Assembly: GCA_028456385.1 (NCBI GenBank) | Contig: JALNQF010000010.1 | Span: 62,001 to 126,000, forward strand | DNA: 64,000 nucleotides | Direction: 5' to 3' | Source of the DNA: Ophiosphaerella korrae | Taxonomy: Eukaryota > Ascomycota > Dothideomycetes > Pleosporales > Phaeosphaeriaceae | Part shown: positions 10,944 to 24,371 of the stretch, piece after piece | How positions within the stretch are numbered: position 1 is the stretch's first letter | Layout of the letters: every line of letters begins with the position of its first letter | Translations under genes and position numbers: made by a program | The notes under the pieces: generated by a model | What the model was told of the DNA's origin: nothing | Database searches by the model: none | What the model saw: only the letters and a program-made list of their open reading frames with translations

Positions 10944-12190
10944 TGAGAACCCCCAATGATGGTTGCGCAAAAGGGGAACCTCTACTGAACAGACCGTGGA
11001 GAGAAGACCTTTGATGCAGCAGGAGGGGTGGTAGTGACTTCCCTTGGCTATGAGCACCCAGCTCTCATCGAAGCTGATATTTCCTAGATGTCTAAGGCTT
11101 TGTATGCTTCCTCGATGAGTGTCAGGATACTGATAGTAGAAGAATTTGGTCGTGAGATTATCAAAACTACTAACGGTGAAATGGCGAAATGTATCGCATA
11201 CAATTCAGGTACCAATTCCTTGTACTTACAGCTGTCGTTCGAGCTGAAATCAGCAGGGTCTGAAGCGGCGGAGGCCAGCATAAAATGCGCAATACGATAC
11301 CATCAGGAACGGCTAACAAGCCCGAGTACTCGTATTCACTTCATCAGCCGATACAATTCTTATCACGGGGCACCATCGGGGCGTTCTCCATGAGTTGGCA
11401 CCTACAACGACGTCGGCGCTACGAAAGCATCCTGCTACACAATGTCAGCCATGTATCACCTTACCAAAATCTCAACAGCAAGGAAAGCATAGAAGAGTAT
11501 ATGGAAAAGCTGCTAGATGAACTAGACAACAATTTCCGGAACTTGGCCTAGACAATGAACCTGCTTTCATGGTGGAGCCAGTTGTCGGAGCAGTGAGTTA
11601 AGATGCCAAAGTGCTCCTCAGAAGCTCATTATTTTCTAGGCTCTTGGCTGCATGGCTGCTGTTCCTGGGCTGCCGCAAGGCTATTGTGAAATTTGTGACA
11701 AACATGGCGCTTTGCTCATCTTTGGTGAAGCGATGTGCGACATTGGTCGATGTGGTATGATGCACGCCTGGCAAAAAGAAGGTGTTGTTCCGGACCTCCA
11801 GATAGCTGGTATGGCTCTTGGTGGAGGCTTTCCTATCTCAGCTATGCTGATGACCCATCATGTAGTGGACGTATTCCAGGCAGGTACATACGAGTTTTCT
11901 CACGGCCATACACATCAGAATAACCCAGTGAGATGTGCGATGGGGCTTAAAATCCTACAGACTATCAGAGATTCGAATATTCTCCCTAACATCCGACACA
12001 TGGGGAGCATATTGCTCAAGGAAAGGTTTGAAAAGCATCCCAATATTGGTGAAGTCCGGAGGATCTTCTCCTAGGCGTAAACGGAGACTTACTTATGGAT
12101 AGCTCTAAACCGAAAGTTGCAGATTGAGTTTGTCGAAAATAAAACGCCCAAGGTGTTCAACCCCGCCAGGAAGACTGCATGGAGATTTTG
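10944..12190 (+). pseudogene. Class III aminotransferase relic
   Basis: Successive pieces match PLP-dependent class III (omega-type) aminotransferases: EKTFDAAGG and SLGYEHPALIEA (about 11000-11075), GSEAAEASIKCAIRYHQE (11258-11310), FISRYNSYHG, HNVSHVSP, AFMVEPVVGA, then across a preserved 47-bp intron (11593-11639) GCMAAVPGLPQGY, GALLIFGEAMCD, GVVPDLQIAGMALGGG and SHGHTHQNNPV. Two key positions are lost: the PLP-ring Asp of LIFDE is Gly, and the catalytic Lys of GKxLGGG is Met. There is at least one frameshift (near 11548), and stops occur near 10990, 11084 and after 12070. A final match, LQIEFVENKTPKVFNP, is in another frame. Non-functional. Confidence 0.85.
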
Positions 12191-12338
12191 TGATCGGGGT
12201 TAGTTCAATTTCTTGTTACCTGCAAGATGCTAACAACATCAAAAACACGAAAAGCACCCCATAATATCAATCTCTACCCGGCTGACAGCAGTAAAGATGG
12301 CACATGAGGTGGCTGCGCAATGATGGTTCCAGCCTATA

Positions 12339-12690
12339 TGACGTCAAGCAGACTGGTCAGTAAGCAAACAACTTACAAGTACTTGGGAGCAAAGCTTTGA
12401 AGTTATTAAGTTAGCTGTATGGTCGATCTCACGATAGATTGCTGGTGGTGAGAATCTATAGCAAATATAGTAACCGTGCGTACTCAGGGGCTACAACCGT
12501 GCATACTTAGGGGTTACCTCGGCTATGCTATATTTTGATGCTCCATACTCTCTGTGATTATGTATAAGTACTTGCAAGTAATCGTGTACAAGTACGAATA
12601 TAAGCAAGTATTAGTTCACCAGACTCACAAGCAAGCAAGTATCAGAGTCATTATTTGCTTTGTTTGCTCGTTGACCAGTGTGACGTCAAG
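12339..12690. mobile_element. Non-autonomous TIR element with 10-bp target duplication
   Basis: The decamer TGACGTCAAG occurs at 12339-12348 and 12681-12690, directly bordering a 332-bp segment (12349-12680). The segment ends in imperfect terminal inverted repeats of about 22 bp (left CAGACTGGTCAGTAAGCAAA, right end complement CACTGGTCAACGAGCAAACA). A 10-bp duplication with such ends fits a Mutator-like or related DNA transposon derivative. The interior is non-coding and has repeated CAAGTA words and a 23-bp tandem pair near 12472-12517. Confidence 0.8.
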
Positions 12691-15600
12691 TACATGGTAC
12701 AGCGCACAGTGCAGGCGATTGTAGACTTCTTCCAGCCCGTTTGCAAGCTGTAATGCTACCGATACAAATCTAATTTGCTGAACATAATTCATCTCCGTGG
12801 CAACCTTCCATTGGTTTCATTACAGTCTTGGTAATTGCGTACATAATGAGAATGATTACCTATTGCTTAGGTATCACTGAGAGTTCTTGGATAGGCTTTG
12901 TTTCCCAGCACAATCTTTCCTCGTGACCTTTGCTTGCATTCAGGACATTTTTCATTCAGCCGATCCTGACTATGTAGTGTCAGCTTCGATAACATCAATT
13001 TTGATGTGAAGATCTATCGTACATTTCAACGATATTAAGGTTGCACCGCACCTGTGTATCTTGATATCTTTTGCACCAGGCTTTGACAATCATCCGATGA
13101 TGCACAACGTTACAAGAAAAGTTTACTTGAGTGTAGTCGCACATGCTGAAAGTTGAGGGTAGTATAATGTAGGCTCCCATGGTCTGCGGCACCTTACGAG
13201 TCCTTATCTATTATAATTGTAAAGAACAACTGTAGGGCACAATTATGAGCAAGGCCACCTGCCGGTGCTGTCACTTGCTGTGTGGCGCTACAGCTGAAAA
13301 CGGGAAGGGTTCCTATTTGCCGTCTGATGCCTAAGTCAACGAACCGGCTCCATCTAGAATTAGCGACATCAACTTGACTGACCAATCTGGACATGCCTTA
13401 CTTGATCGGTGGATGACAGATAATCCTGCAGTTCACTTTCCAACATTAGATTGCTAGACCAATACAGCTTAAGTTCTTGTGTCAACCCTTTTTATACTTC
13501 TATAGCTCTAACGCCTTATCCTGTTTACTCTGTTTCTCGGATGGACAGCAATTGCCATGCATACTTTACAAGGCCCACTCTCTTCTGTACTCTCTTCTGC
13601 ATCAGATATAGATATAATGCACAATCGGAGCTGCTCAACTTAGCTTTTTCTATATTTCGCGGCAAATATTATACCAACCTCGTGCTTAGATGTATTGTTT
13701 AACGCGAAATATGGTTATATAAACTAGCTCAACTAAATATAGTAAATAATATATCGCAGTATTCAACCAAATTCACGAAAAAATTCGTATGCAATAGCTC
13801 AACACGTGTCCGTGCAGGTAGCCTACTATCGGAGAGTAAGAAGGACACGTCTTCGTGCACAAGCCCTACTTCTAGCTCAATCTGCTCTCTGGGATCCCAG
13901 AGTTTTTCCACGGTCGGAGCCTTGCAGTCGTCTTGGTAGGAGGGCCAGGTAAAAGAAGCCTAACTTCACTTAGCGCAGTCTCCAGAGCGCATGATGAAAA
14001 GACACCCTATGTGACATTCGACTATCGCAAACCCAACCACTTCACCGCATTTCGAATTTCTTCTGCCTTGTACCAAGCCAGTGAGCAATTAATCATACAT
14101 ACGATCTACATGCGTTCGCTTTGCTCTTTAAAACTTACCCGCTGAGACTGGATTATGTTTCTGACCAATCATACTGTACTAAGGCGATGTTATGAGGTGG
14201 CTAAACTCGTCATTCCCCAGTAAATATTGAAGAAAACACCGTGTGCAGTGTCATAAGACGCGATTCGCAGCTCACAATTCTTCGAATGCTAATGATATAT
14301 TGTATGCACGAGCAGCGGATAGATGGGGAGAGATTTTATTGCGCTAAACCTACTGCGCCGAATCGTATGATGTCTTACCAGTCAGCAAGCTCTCGAATTA
14401 TTTGAAGAGCCGAGCGGTCTTCTGTATGTTTGTGGGTATATGGTGTAGCTATTTGGTTTTTCGAAACATTCTCTAAAGTGACTTCTCTGACCTGATGGCC
14501 ACTAGTTCCTTCATTGCTGTTTGGTACGTGGCAGCCCGTTGATTTTGGACCGTCTGAGTTTGACGCGCTGACGTTGCCTAGCGTCAGGCATATTGAATGG
14601 AGAGCGCTGTGTTACTTGGAGTGGCAGGTGACCCCACCCCCCACCTTGCTAGTCGCGCCACGCAGGCCTTTCCCTAAGCATACGATCTTCCCCCTGACAA
14701 CAACACGATAGAGACAGCAAGCTTCGACGCCTGAGCATCTAGAGATATATCATCTTGATCACACTGCCTAAGCGCTTTTGAGTCGTCTTGTAGAATGGCT
14801 TGAACTGAACGCATTGTTTGGCTTGGGCATAGGGAAATTTGAAATATGCACGGCAACGGGCCTGGCAACGCAGTGCCGTGAGTTCGCACCGACTTTGACC
14901 GAGCTCTTCAATCAGACCCGAGCAACAGCAGATGTAAGCCGCATTACGAAATAGTTATCAGAAACTGAGCGTTTGAACAGGTACCAAAGTACTGGGACAT
15001 ATCCAGAGTGCAACTCGGAGGTGGTTGGATCACCAATACTCGAGCACAACTTCTTGTTTCCGTCCGACAACAAGGAGACTCGTCCTCTTATATAACATGC
15101 AATACCGGTAGCAAAAAGGACTTCATACCAGAAATAGCTATTTATTGCGCACCGCAAGACCTCATATATTCAAGCGATAGTGTTGAATTCTTCTTTTTAC
15201 ATTGAAGAGTTTGAAAAAAACATATAATGCAACGAGCTGCGCTACATAGACAAGGATTTCAAACCATGGCAGAAATCGGTAAAGTCTGCGCACTCTAGGA
15301 TTCCTGTAACTGGGCCTAAAATTTTGGTGTATTCCATCAAATAGGTCTAAGCTTCGGCGTGTGTGGAGTGTTTTGCGCGAAAAGATCTCTTCCCTTAAAC
15401 ACTCACCCGAACCCGACTCAGTGGCAAAGTGAGTAGCGGCTTGAGGTATATTATGTTGGTTTTGCACAGGATAGATCGTTTGTGGTATAGGTTTTTCTTG
15501 GCCTAGTCATGGTCCGTTCCTTGTATATTGCATAGGCTTCAGCTATTAGACTGGCATTGCTCGAGGCCAGTTCAAATCAGCCCTTGAGCTCAGGTGTGTC

Positions 15601-16599
15601 GAGTTCCATCTAGCTCTTCTAAGCCGATATTCTTCCGAACCGGCGGCAAGAAAGTGCCAGAAGTAATAACAAACCAAGCCGCTTGTCTAGGTTGATGATT
15701 ACAGTATTCTCAAGGTCGATAAGCTTGCACCCATTTCTAAGAACTGTTTCCAAGATTCCTATGGTGATCCACGGAAAATCCTACTTGAATAAGATTTGCT
15801 GTGTCATCGTTAGTTGCATATCCAATCCTTGTAGCCTTCAGCAATGCTCTAGCAAGCCATCAAGCACCGGGTGCTCTCTGGAATTGACCAATGATTATTA
15901 CCAAGAACTGACTGGGTATCAATGATACAACGATCCTGGTCAGGCCGCGTAACAACTGAAACTGACTCATTGCTAGCGTAAGAGTTACAGAACTCTCTCA
16001 ACTCTGGGAGACGAAGTTTGATGTAATAAGCAAGGGTTTTGGGAACTTTAACCGTTTTGAGAATTCTGTTCGGCGGGCTGGAGAGGAGAGGAGACCCGGT
16101 CGAGGAACTCAAAGGGCTAGTGAAAATGAAAACGTTTCCGATTTGAGAACAAAGAGCGGGGAATTCATGCCCTGGGCTAAAAAAATCACACCGATTGCTT
16201 GGGAAACGCTAAGCATACTGAATGAAGAAAATGTGTGGGGGCTAGTCTAGCATGCCGCTCTAAAAGTCCTTTGAGCATGGGCGCCAAAGTGGGGAAACGG
16301 GCTAGTCGACCAACGCACTTCGCTGGAACGTTGGCATGTCAACTCTATAGAAAATCTTATTGGTTGTAGCAGAATCAATGCGGAGCGTTGAGTTGGGTTC
16401 CACCCGCAGCTGCATATACCGCAGCTGCGCGCTCAAATCACTTTACGCTTCCCCAAAATCTTGCATGGGGACCGTTGGGCAAGCTAGGCGCACTTTGCAT
16501 TGTGGCGACCTATCACAGCTCTCTGGCGTCCGCTGACCAACACCCGGATGTATTCAAGAGAAATATTTCTTAGATCTTAACTAACAGGACAACTCTTCA
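12691..16599. other. No supported gene
   Basis: Many short frames on both strands, none recognisable. The minus-strand frame at 16112-15849 has a Ser/Pro-rich start and protein-like composition, and may be an exon of a lost gene, but nothing around it confirms this. Confidence 0.35.
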
Positions 16600-17496
16600 T
16601 CCGTTCGTGTGTAGATTGAATGGAATTTTTCCAGTTTTATCCTGCAATATACGAGAAAAGCTCACCCGAATCCGATACTGCAGCTCGTGTTCATGTGCAG
16701 CTTGCAAAAGTCGATACCAATCACGAACCATATCAACCAATGGCAAGTCGTGTGACGGTTGAAATTCTAAATGGCGAATTTTTTACATCCCAGTAAACAC
16801 CAGAACCATGTCTTCGTTAGCGGACTTGATATGATGGACAGATTTAGATTTCTCGAAGAAATTTAAAATTTCTTCCTTTCTTACCCATAACAGATGAGGA
16901 CAAGGGTTCGGTATATCATAAGTCGAAAACATATCGAAAAGCCAATGATGTTGCTTGAAGCTAGAGGACCGGAGCTGATTGTATTCTCTGGTGAATGTGA
17001 TCTGAGTGCTTGGGCCTATGAAAAGAGCGATTAAATGACTTGCGAAGTTATCGACCTCCATGATTGTTTCGATATGCAATTGATTGAATGAGAAGGCCCC
17101 CAAATCTGGCTATATACTATCTCGGGCGTACAAAACAGAGCTCCGACGCAGTTCTAATTGTAGTAGTCGCCTATCGGCCCCTTCACACTGCATACGTTCT
17201 AATGACTAGCTGCACAACAATGCAAGCAGTTGCTATTGAAGGCCTCAGTTAATCACTTTCCCGTCCCATCACCTTGACAAGAGCCTCGAGCTCTGCGGCC
17301 ATTCTCTGGTAGCCCTGGGCCAATGTAGCGGTTGGTTTTCTCTCTCCCCCAGTCTTAACATACATGACGGAATTTGCTGACTAGGCCAGTTCAATGTTTG
17401 CAAAGAAGCGTTAGAGCGCAACTCTGTCCGAAATTTGGGTTCGTCGTCTCCAGTCGGGTCCTCCTGCGGATTTGGGTTCGAATTATTTCGTGCCAT
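16600..17496 (-). pseudogene. Decayed unidentified coding region
   Basis: Minus-strand frames at 17496-17269 (start MARNNSNPNPQEDPTGDDEP), 17103-16783 and about 16770-16610 have protein-like composition. The last includes DLPLVDMVRDWYRLLQAAHE and joins the preceding frame after a stop. The whole could be the remains of one multi-exon gene. I do not recognise the family and the order of pieces is an inference. Confidence 0.3.
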
Positions 17497-17899
17497 GGAA
17501 GTCTTAGGAGGCGAAGAGGCACATGAGACCTGAAGTTCTTATCTCGGAGCAAGCTTGGGAGGGTCTATTGAAATAAATATGTATATACTACGTGTTGTGA
17601 TGTAGAGATGAAGAAATCAGAAAAGACGGAGAGCAGCCCCTTCGCCCAATTGGCGTGAATTTATGTCATACACGAGTGTGGATTCGTTTATCAAATGGCC
17701 GGTGGCGTTATTCGCCATCACCCTCCTTTTCTTCCACTCTTCCCCTCTACTCACTGACTGTCATCTCGGATCACAAACTCCAATTTCACTCAACGTAACT
17801 GGGATACATCCGTGTCACATATTTGTAGCATTTCGAGATCTTTGGTGGGATTTATTGCGCTTTGTTGTGAACATCCTCCGTCAAACTTATAGTTGAATG

Positions 17900-18450
17900 C
17901 CCTCATTCACACGTCCAAACTACACTAACCAAGTCGTTTGAAACAATACTTGAAATCTATCCAGGCTTCGATGAAATTCTCCAAATACTCTGAAAGTTGT
18001 GTTGATTCTCTATAGTCCTTATGAGGAGTATGCTGAAAGGATTTCATAAGCCCGATATACCACCCACTAGGAGCTGTGAGTGGCCTCCTTGATGAGATAT
18101 CCGCAGTCGAAAACATTGTGCTGGCTTCCACAGAAATCACAATGTACGGAGGCCCGTAGGAAGATAGGCCCATTCTCCTATAAAGTGAAGGAGAACAACC
18201 CGTCTAATGGTGTCCCAAATGTAATAGCCACGAAGGGCCCGACTGAACGCTCGCGATGTACGCCAATCTCTTCTCTTCCAGCAATGCTGTGACAGTCTAA
18301 ATCGTGAAGAAGTTCTTTTGTAGGGACAGTAATGCGACCAGTAAAAGGTGCGAGAGAAGAAAATTGTGAATTTGAGCCGGTGTATTCGGGTAGTCGGCTT
18401 CAATTGTTTCCCTCTCATCTTCTTCGCCGCTTGAAAAGATGACGCTTGTA
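17900..18450 (-). pseudogene. Possible decayed coding region
   Basis: One minus-strand frame across this stretch reads as protein with occasional TAG/TGA stops (for example REEIGVHRERSVGPFVAITF and ASVHCDFCGSQHNVFDCGY). The stops could be RIP-type. No family recognised; composition alone supports the call. Confidence 0.25.
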
Positions 18451-21400
18451 TAAGGATAGTATCGTTAGGACTGCAACGGCATCCTTGATAATCCTCAAAG
18501 TTTCTACTCAGCCCTCTGTGTATCTCATCGAGGTTTAAAATCTCTGCCTCTGGCCCGAGTATAAGAAAATATTGATATTTATCTAGGCCGCGTTCGGGGG
18601 AAACCGGAACAGTCTATTGCCTCGTAATGGGTCACCGTCAACTCCTTTCATTATTTTATAGTCGGAACTAATAACTGTTAGTATATCAGTGGCCAAATTT
18701 AGCTCAAGCCTAATAATACTTTACAGGAGGGAAGTCCTTTGGGTCTAGAGTTTGCATGCTAGAATTCATCATACCGCAGCGTTCTTGCAGATTAGAAGAG
18801 CGCTTTACATAGAGCAGCTCTACGCACATAAGAATGAAGATTCAGATATATTCAAAAAAGAATAGATGCAGCTAATTTTAGTGATTGTATGCTGATAGTC
18901 GATGAGGAAATAGTGGTGAAGGACGCCGCCATCCCATCCGAACGACTATTCCGCGCGCGCATCATCTGTAAGTTTGCCTTCCCGGTCTCCATAACGCCAA
19001 TAGTGCATGATGCCTTTTGTGGGGTCTTAGAAAAGATATTCTCTTTCACGCCGCTTGCATATTGTTGCAGTAGCGTACGCGAATTGGTACACTGGCTAAG
19101 GCGTTTTATATGCTGAGTCAATCACTACTTATTTTGATAGATTGATTTGATCTCAGACTTGTGAGTATGGAAAAGCTTATATTAAACGTATCTTTCTCAT
19201 CTCTAAGAGAGTGATTGAACACCAAAGACCTCAGGATGGATAATATTGCCATCCAAACCTAACAAGATTTACAAGGACAAATTGGGCATTTTTCATCCAC
19301 CATGGCTTTCAAGAATATCATCTGAAAGCTGCTTGGTAGTCCTGTATTTCGCCTTCCGCTTGCAATTGTCAAGAGTTTTGTTTGAATTGACATTTTGATT
19401 GATAATGCTGACCACACCGCTCTGGTAGTGCTCTCTGTTTGTTTAATTGCGGTAATACTGGTTTATATCCTCATAAAGCTCACTTCCACGACCAATTCCT
19501 CAGCTCGAATTGAAGCAGGCAGATACGACTGCAAAAATCGTCTCAACTATTTACGTACAACTGTAACGTCGTATATGCTTTGCTGCCACACCAGATGATT
19601 GAGTAAATCCAACCAAAGCGTTCGTGCTAGGATGAGGCTGGATACATCCAACAAAGGGCGGCATAACCGCTGGCATAGCATACAATGCATTGATGGCCTG
19701 CTGGGATGATGTGCATCCAATTTATTCGCTTAGCCAGTGCAGCCTATAGTCATCTGCGTTAGTATGGTTTGGAATTCGATTCATTGGCTGTTTGAACCAT
19801 AAAATGAGGCGAGGAGCTTGATATACGGTCAGCTTGACCATGCGATATTGAAGAGAGTGGTCTGACTGACGTAGAATGCAAGCCGCGTTACCGTGATTGG
19901 ACTTGGTTACGGCTGATGGATGAGATGGGTCCGTACAAAGAGCAATTATAAAGTCGGGTGGATCACTTGCCGTCCGTTCCCATTCTTTCTTTCACCGCGT
20001 TGCACCTCTCACTCGTCTTCTCAATGCCTATCATTCGTCTACAATCTGTGAGTTTCTCTTTCTACGCCATCTGTGTTTAACGAATTCCCAACATGAATAG
20101 CCCCATATCGTTACTTGACCCACACAGTGCGGTCGAGAGTATTGTGTCTGATGCTGGAAACGATGGCATTGCAGAATCAACGTCTTCCTTCGACGGAAAT
20201 ATGAAGGCCCCTGGGTAAACAAATACTCTTCAATCGATGAAAGGGCCATTTACCGAGCCGAGAACCAGAGTCCCCGTCGAAGGATACAATGGGAGTTACA
20301 CCTTCACAAGAGGTGACACAGAGGAGTGTTCTACCCTAGAGTATGGCCTTAATATAGCCCAGAGGGGGGCAATTCGATAGGGCAACTGGCAGAGGGACCT
20401 GCTCTCTCAATCGGGGGTGGTCATTATGAAGGACATGCTATAAATAGTCTTCAAGGTGCTCTCATTGATGACATTCTGCAACGCGAGCTGGCGACACAGG
20501 CAACCTAACGACAGATGAGCAAAGGCTAGCCTGCAAACGAAATTATGCAGTTGCACTAAGTAATGTTTAGTCGATAGAATTCGACAGCTGCAGGGTTGCA
20601 CTGAGACATCTCTGGCTCGAATTAGATCCCCAGATTCAACTCACAGGTTTGTCTGACTACAAAGCGCAGACATTGCCTTTCGGTGGAAGCTCTACAACGC
20701 GTTGTTCTTGGCATTCTGATACGAAAACTACGAAAAAAAAATTATGAACATAATCAAAAAGCTCACTCATCTGGTTTGGGTATGTGAGAGCCAAAAGCAT
20801 AAATGCAGGCTATTCTAGTACATGCGTCAATCATGCATATTGCTATAATATTCGAAACATGCCTTCGTCTTGGAAAATGCAATGTGTTTGTAACGACAAG
20901 TCCTAAGAATGCTGGAAAGTTCACAATAATTGCGTATGTCCAGTAAGAAATGTGTGGACATTCTAGGCTACGAATGAACTGGTAATTTTCTCAAAGAGAA
21001 TATAGAGAGAATAGCAACAAAGTCGGGCAGATATTCACTATTCTGATAGCAAGTATGTCACCCGGAATTACGCTTTAGCTAGATCGTACATTTGTGCTAA
21101 TCGGAGTTTAGGAGACAACCAATTTAGTGATCGTCTATTCAAGAAATATTTATCTTCAGAAAGCGTTGAAAAGTCCCCTAAAACGAGTGTTGTCTCGTAT
21201 AGCGTATGGCTTGTCACTTGTCACTGCAAGTAAAAGGACTATCAGGAACGGGATGGATGATGTAGTAGGGCGCGTTAAAATCTTTAATAGTCTAGGTAGC
21301 CTATCTGGGACGAATAATTGTATCAACGTGAGGGCCCGAATTCGCGAGCATAGAATTTGAAATCCGTACTGCAATCTTCTAGCTTGATAAAATCGACACT

Positions 21401-22946
21401 CCGCAGTCTTACATCTTCAGGAAAAGACAAACTCGCTGTGTAATTAGCTCCTAGGCAACCTATGGATTCTCCAACATCTGCCAAAATCTGATCGTAGCGT
21501 TTTGGAAGGAGGTGTTCACCGACTTGCTCGGACACACGTTTATTGTTGGTAATTCATTTAAATGCCACTTTCACTAGAAGCAACACCGACAGAGATGTTG
21601 TGAGTACCGTGGTGTAGTGGAACCGCACGTGATCGGGGAGGCTTAGGTCAGCAATGCGGCTCTGTACGGGCTCCGAGTAAGATCGGATGGAGTAGATAGC
21701 AACCGACACTAACTCGTCAAGTAGCTACTCAACCCATATATTTCAACTCACCTCACTGACTGCGGGTCGGCACATGCCCCCTACTTCTACACGCATCCTA
21801 GCATGCCACAGTACCAGGATCTTTCTCGCAACGCGAGGCTACGAAGTTCCGTCTACAGACTCGATGCCCACAACTGCGTAAGCATTTCCAGGAATATCGA
21901 TGGGGTCGTGTTTGTTCTTTTCGGTCGGGTCAACAACCTGTTCTGGTTAGAGAAGTCATGTTGAGAACGCATTGTAAAACTTTACTGTATAGGTAGATGC
22001 ATGAGCCGTGATTATCTGTGGCATGACCTTGCATTCCAACATGCAGGGCTAACTTTAAGCAGGATTAGGGAATGCGGCCTGCGGTACGGAATTTCCCGTG
22101 CTTGACGTTGTGCACGGGTTTGACGTGTTAGAAAAGGCATACGAAGACAAGAGCGTCACTTCTAGCGGATCCGATTGGCTTGATCGCTACGCAGGATGCT
22201 AGCCAAGCGAACACAGACAAGCCTTGTACAATTTTCAAGAATGCGGGGTCTAAGCTCCAGAACGCCGGAACTCTGCCTGCCTAAAGCATACGATAAGAAA
22301 TGCCGAAGTTGCCGGATAGAGCAACAGCCGACGAAGCTCGTGTAGCAGCAGATTTGAATGATGTAATGTGGAGAAGGTTCCTAGCAAGGCTATTCTTAAA
22401 TCTAATAGCTTTCATATGAGTGAGTTTAGGTAGAGGAAATTACAAAAGATACAGCTCATGAGCTACGAGACAAGGATCCTAACGTAGATGGCGGTGTGTT
22501 TTATATAATAAAAAGTGCAAAGTTTGGCAACGAATTAATTCACAGCTTGAAAAAGAAGGCATCCCTGCAGTTGAGGTAGACCTAGTTGGATGGCGTATGA
22601 GTCGAGCTATTGGAAATCTTAAGCATGCTGACGGTAAGGTCAATATTGCAACTCCTTCTCGCTAGTTGATTATGGGTATTTGTTGCGTAGCAAAAGGTTA
22701 AGCTCAAGCTTAAGATTCGGCTACCGTAGCTGATATTAGCTATATCTACGGCCCAAGCTTCCACTACAGATACCCTTGCTTCTGTGGAAGTGCCAACCCG
22801 TCCTTATGACTTCATTCGGGATTTCTGAGCGGTAGCTACTCTATGCCCTGACGTATACGCCCCACCATAGATGTTCAAGCGTGATTTTCTGTAGTCTCAA
22901 AATGTAATGAATTCTCTCTTCATCGTCATCTTTTGCCATTCCAAAC
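18451..22946. other. No supported gene
   Basis: Only short unrecognisable frames. A protein-like stretch (20246-20345, plus, including GYNGSYTFTRGDTEECS) is followed by stops and gives no family. No tRNA, rRNA or terminal repeats were found. Confidence 0.35.
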
Positions 22947-23665
22947 ATGAACATGAAATCTCACGGCGGTACTACTAGCTCGATCGAACTCTCAACTGAC
23001 GATCACATAATGATCCTTGAAAACTATTTACAGATAGATGACGACAAGAAGTTCCTGTCGGCGTTGAAGCAATGTGACCGGTTCTTCAGGACGAATCGGC
23101 CTTCCTACGGACTCGAAGATATTTGGAAGGACTCAATTGCGTTTACGAACGCTGCGGTATGCAAAATACTGGCCGGATATGGTGCAATGAAAATGTGAGG
23201 CTTTACATTAGCTTCTGTGCCACTGCGCACCAGTGAACAGTTGGTACAGATCTGAAGCGCAACAGAAAAGCTCAAATCGCTAATAGCCAAATTTTTCGGT
23301 TTTGGCTATGGTGTTGGAATAAGTTTCTCCCTGGCGTTCAAGCAATTATATACTTGTACCCTGAGCTAGGCACACAGCGGTATCCGGATTTTCATATCCC
23401 GATTGCCTATATTTTCAAGGATATCTTAATGACGTGGCCTTTCCAAATTCTTAAAACGTTCTCTCTCCTGTGCCGTATTATATTCACTGCAGTATTCTGC
23501 TCCGTCTGCTCCTGGGTGAAGAATTCGAAAGATTTCATTGATGACATCAATCCACCCTGCTTTCAGGATCTTGATATACCATCCAATGGGCTTGAAAACA
23601 ATGACTTTGTAGTTCACATACTTAAGTACAAAGCCTTAAGTCCCGAGGAAGAAACATGCGCATGA
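22947..23665 (+). CDS. Hypothetical two-exon protein
   Basis: A good start (ATGAACATGAAATC after a purine-rich leader) opens an 83-codon frame containing DDKKFLSALKQCDRFFRTN and AAVCKILAGYG. A second frame of similar quality (23223-23665) includes KDILMTWPFQILKTFSL, two hydrophobic stretches and ends SPEEETCA. A donor near 23181 (TATG|GTGCAA) and an acceptor near 23247 (TTGGTACAG) would join them in frame, but the donor is weak and another frame in the middle is also open. No family recognised. It could be a decayed gene rather than an active one. Confidence 0.35.
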
Positions 23666-24371
23666 CTGTGGGGTTGTGGTGCCTAAACTCGCTAATCCTT
23701 CTTACTGGCGAAACCTACGTCCAAGCTTTATGCGTTCCTAAACGGGTACTTTAAGCAGGCGGCAAATTCGGGCTTGCTATAGGGACTCATGGCGGTGGCG
23801 TGGCTACGGGACGCTCAAGATATCCTCCTTGGCAGCCTCCTGCGATTTTTGAAATGGCAAACAGGTAAAATCTACTTTATGTAAGCTGAGGCCGTGGAAT
23901 GCTTCCTGTATCAATGAGTTGAAAGAAAAGACGTATATGTGAATTGTTACGCTTAGTAGACATGTTTCTCGAGGGGTGAACAGCCGTTCTTATACCCTTC
24001 GAGAGCAGGCCTAGCTGATGTGATGCCCAATGGACTCTACGCTGCATCAATGCACAACTGTGATAGTTGTTGATGAGCGGTTCATACCTCGCATAAGGTT
24101 GATGCGTTGAGAAGAAGCTTGCAGACAGAATGGTGGCTATCTCTACGTTGACTTCAGCTCGAACTGCATGGAGTTGCTGCACTGCTCCATCCTTGAAGGT
24201 GCATACTAGTCAGTATCAGTTCACCGGTATCTCTACAGAATAATATTATGCATAGTAAATGCTCCAGAGGTGTGAGCAAGCCCAAGCGGTGAGTTTTGTA
24301 TAGGCTGATCAAAGGAACGGACATGAAAGAACAAGATCGCACACAATGTATAAGCATGTCTGTCTCAACTA
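23666..24371. other. No supported gene
   Basis: No recognisable coding. This is the 3' flank of the membrane-protein gene on the minus strand. Confidence 0.4.

Noticed and set aside
12339..12690. Solo LTR of a retrotransposon
   Set aside because: The ends are inverted, not TG..CA direct-type, and the 10-bp duplication fits a DNA transposon better.
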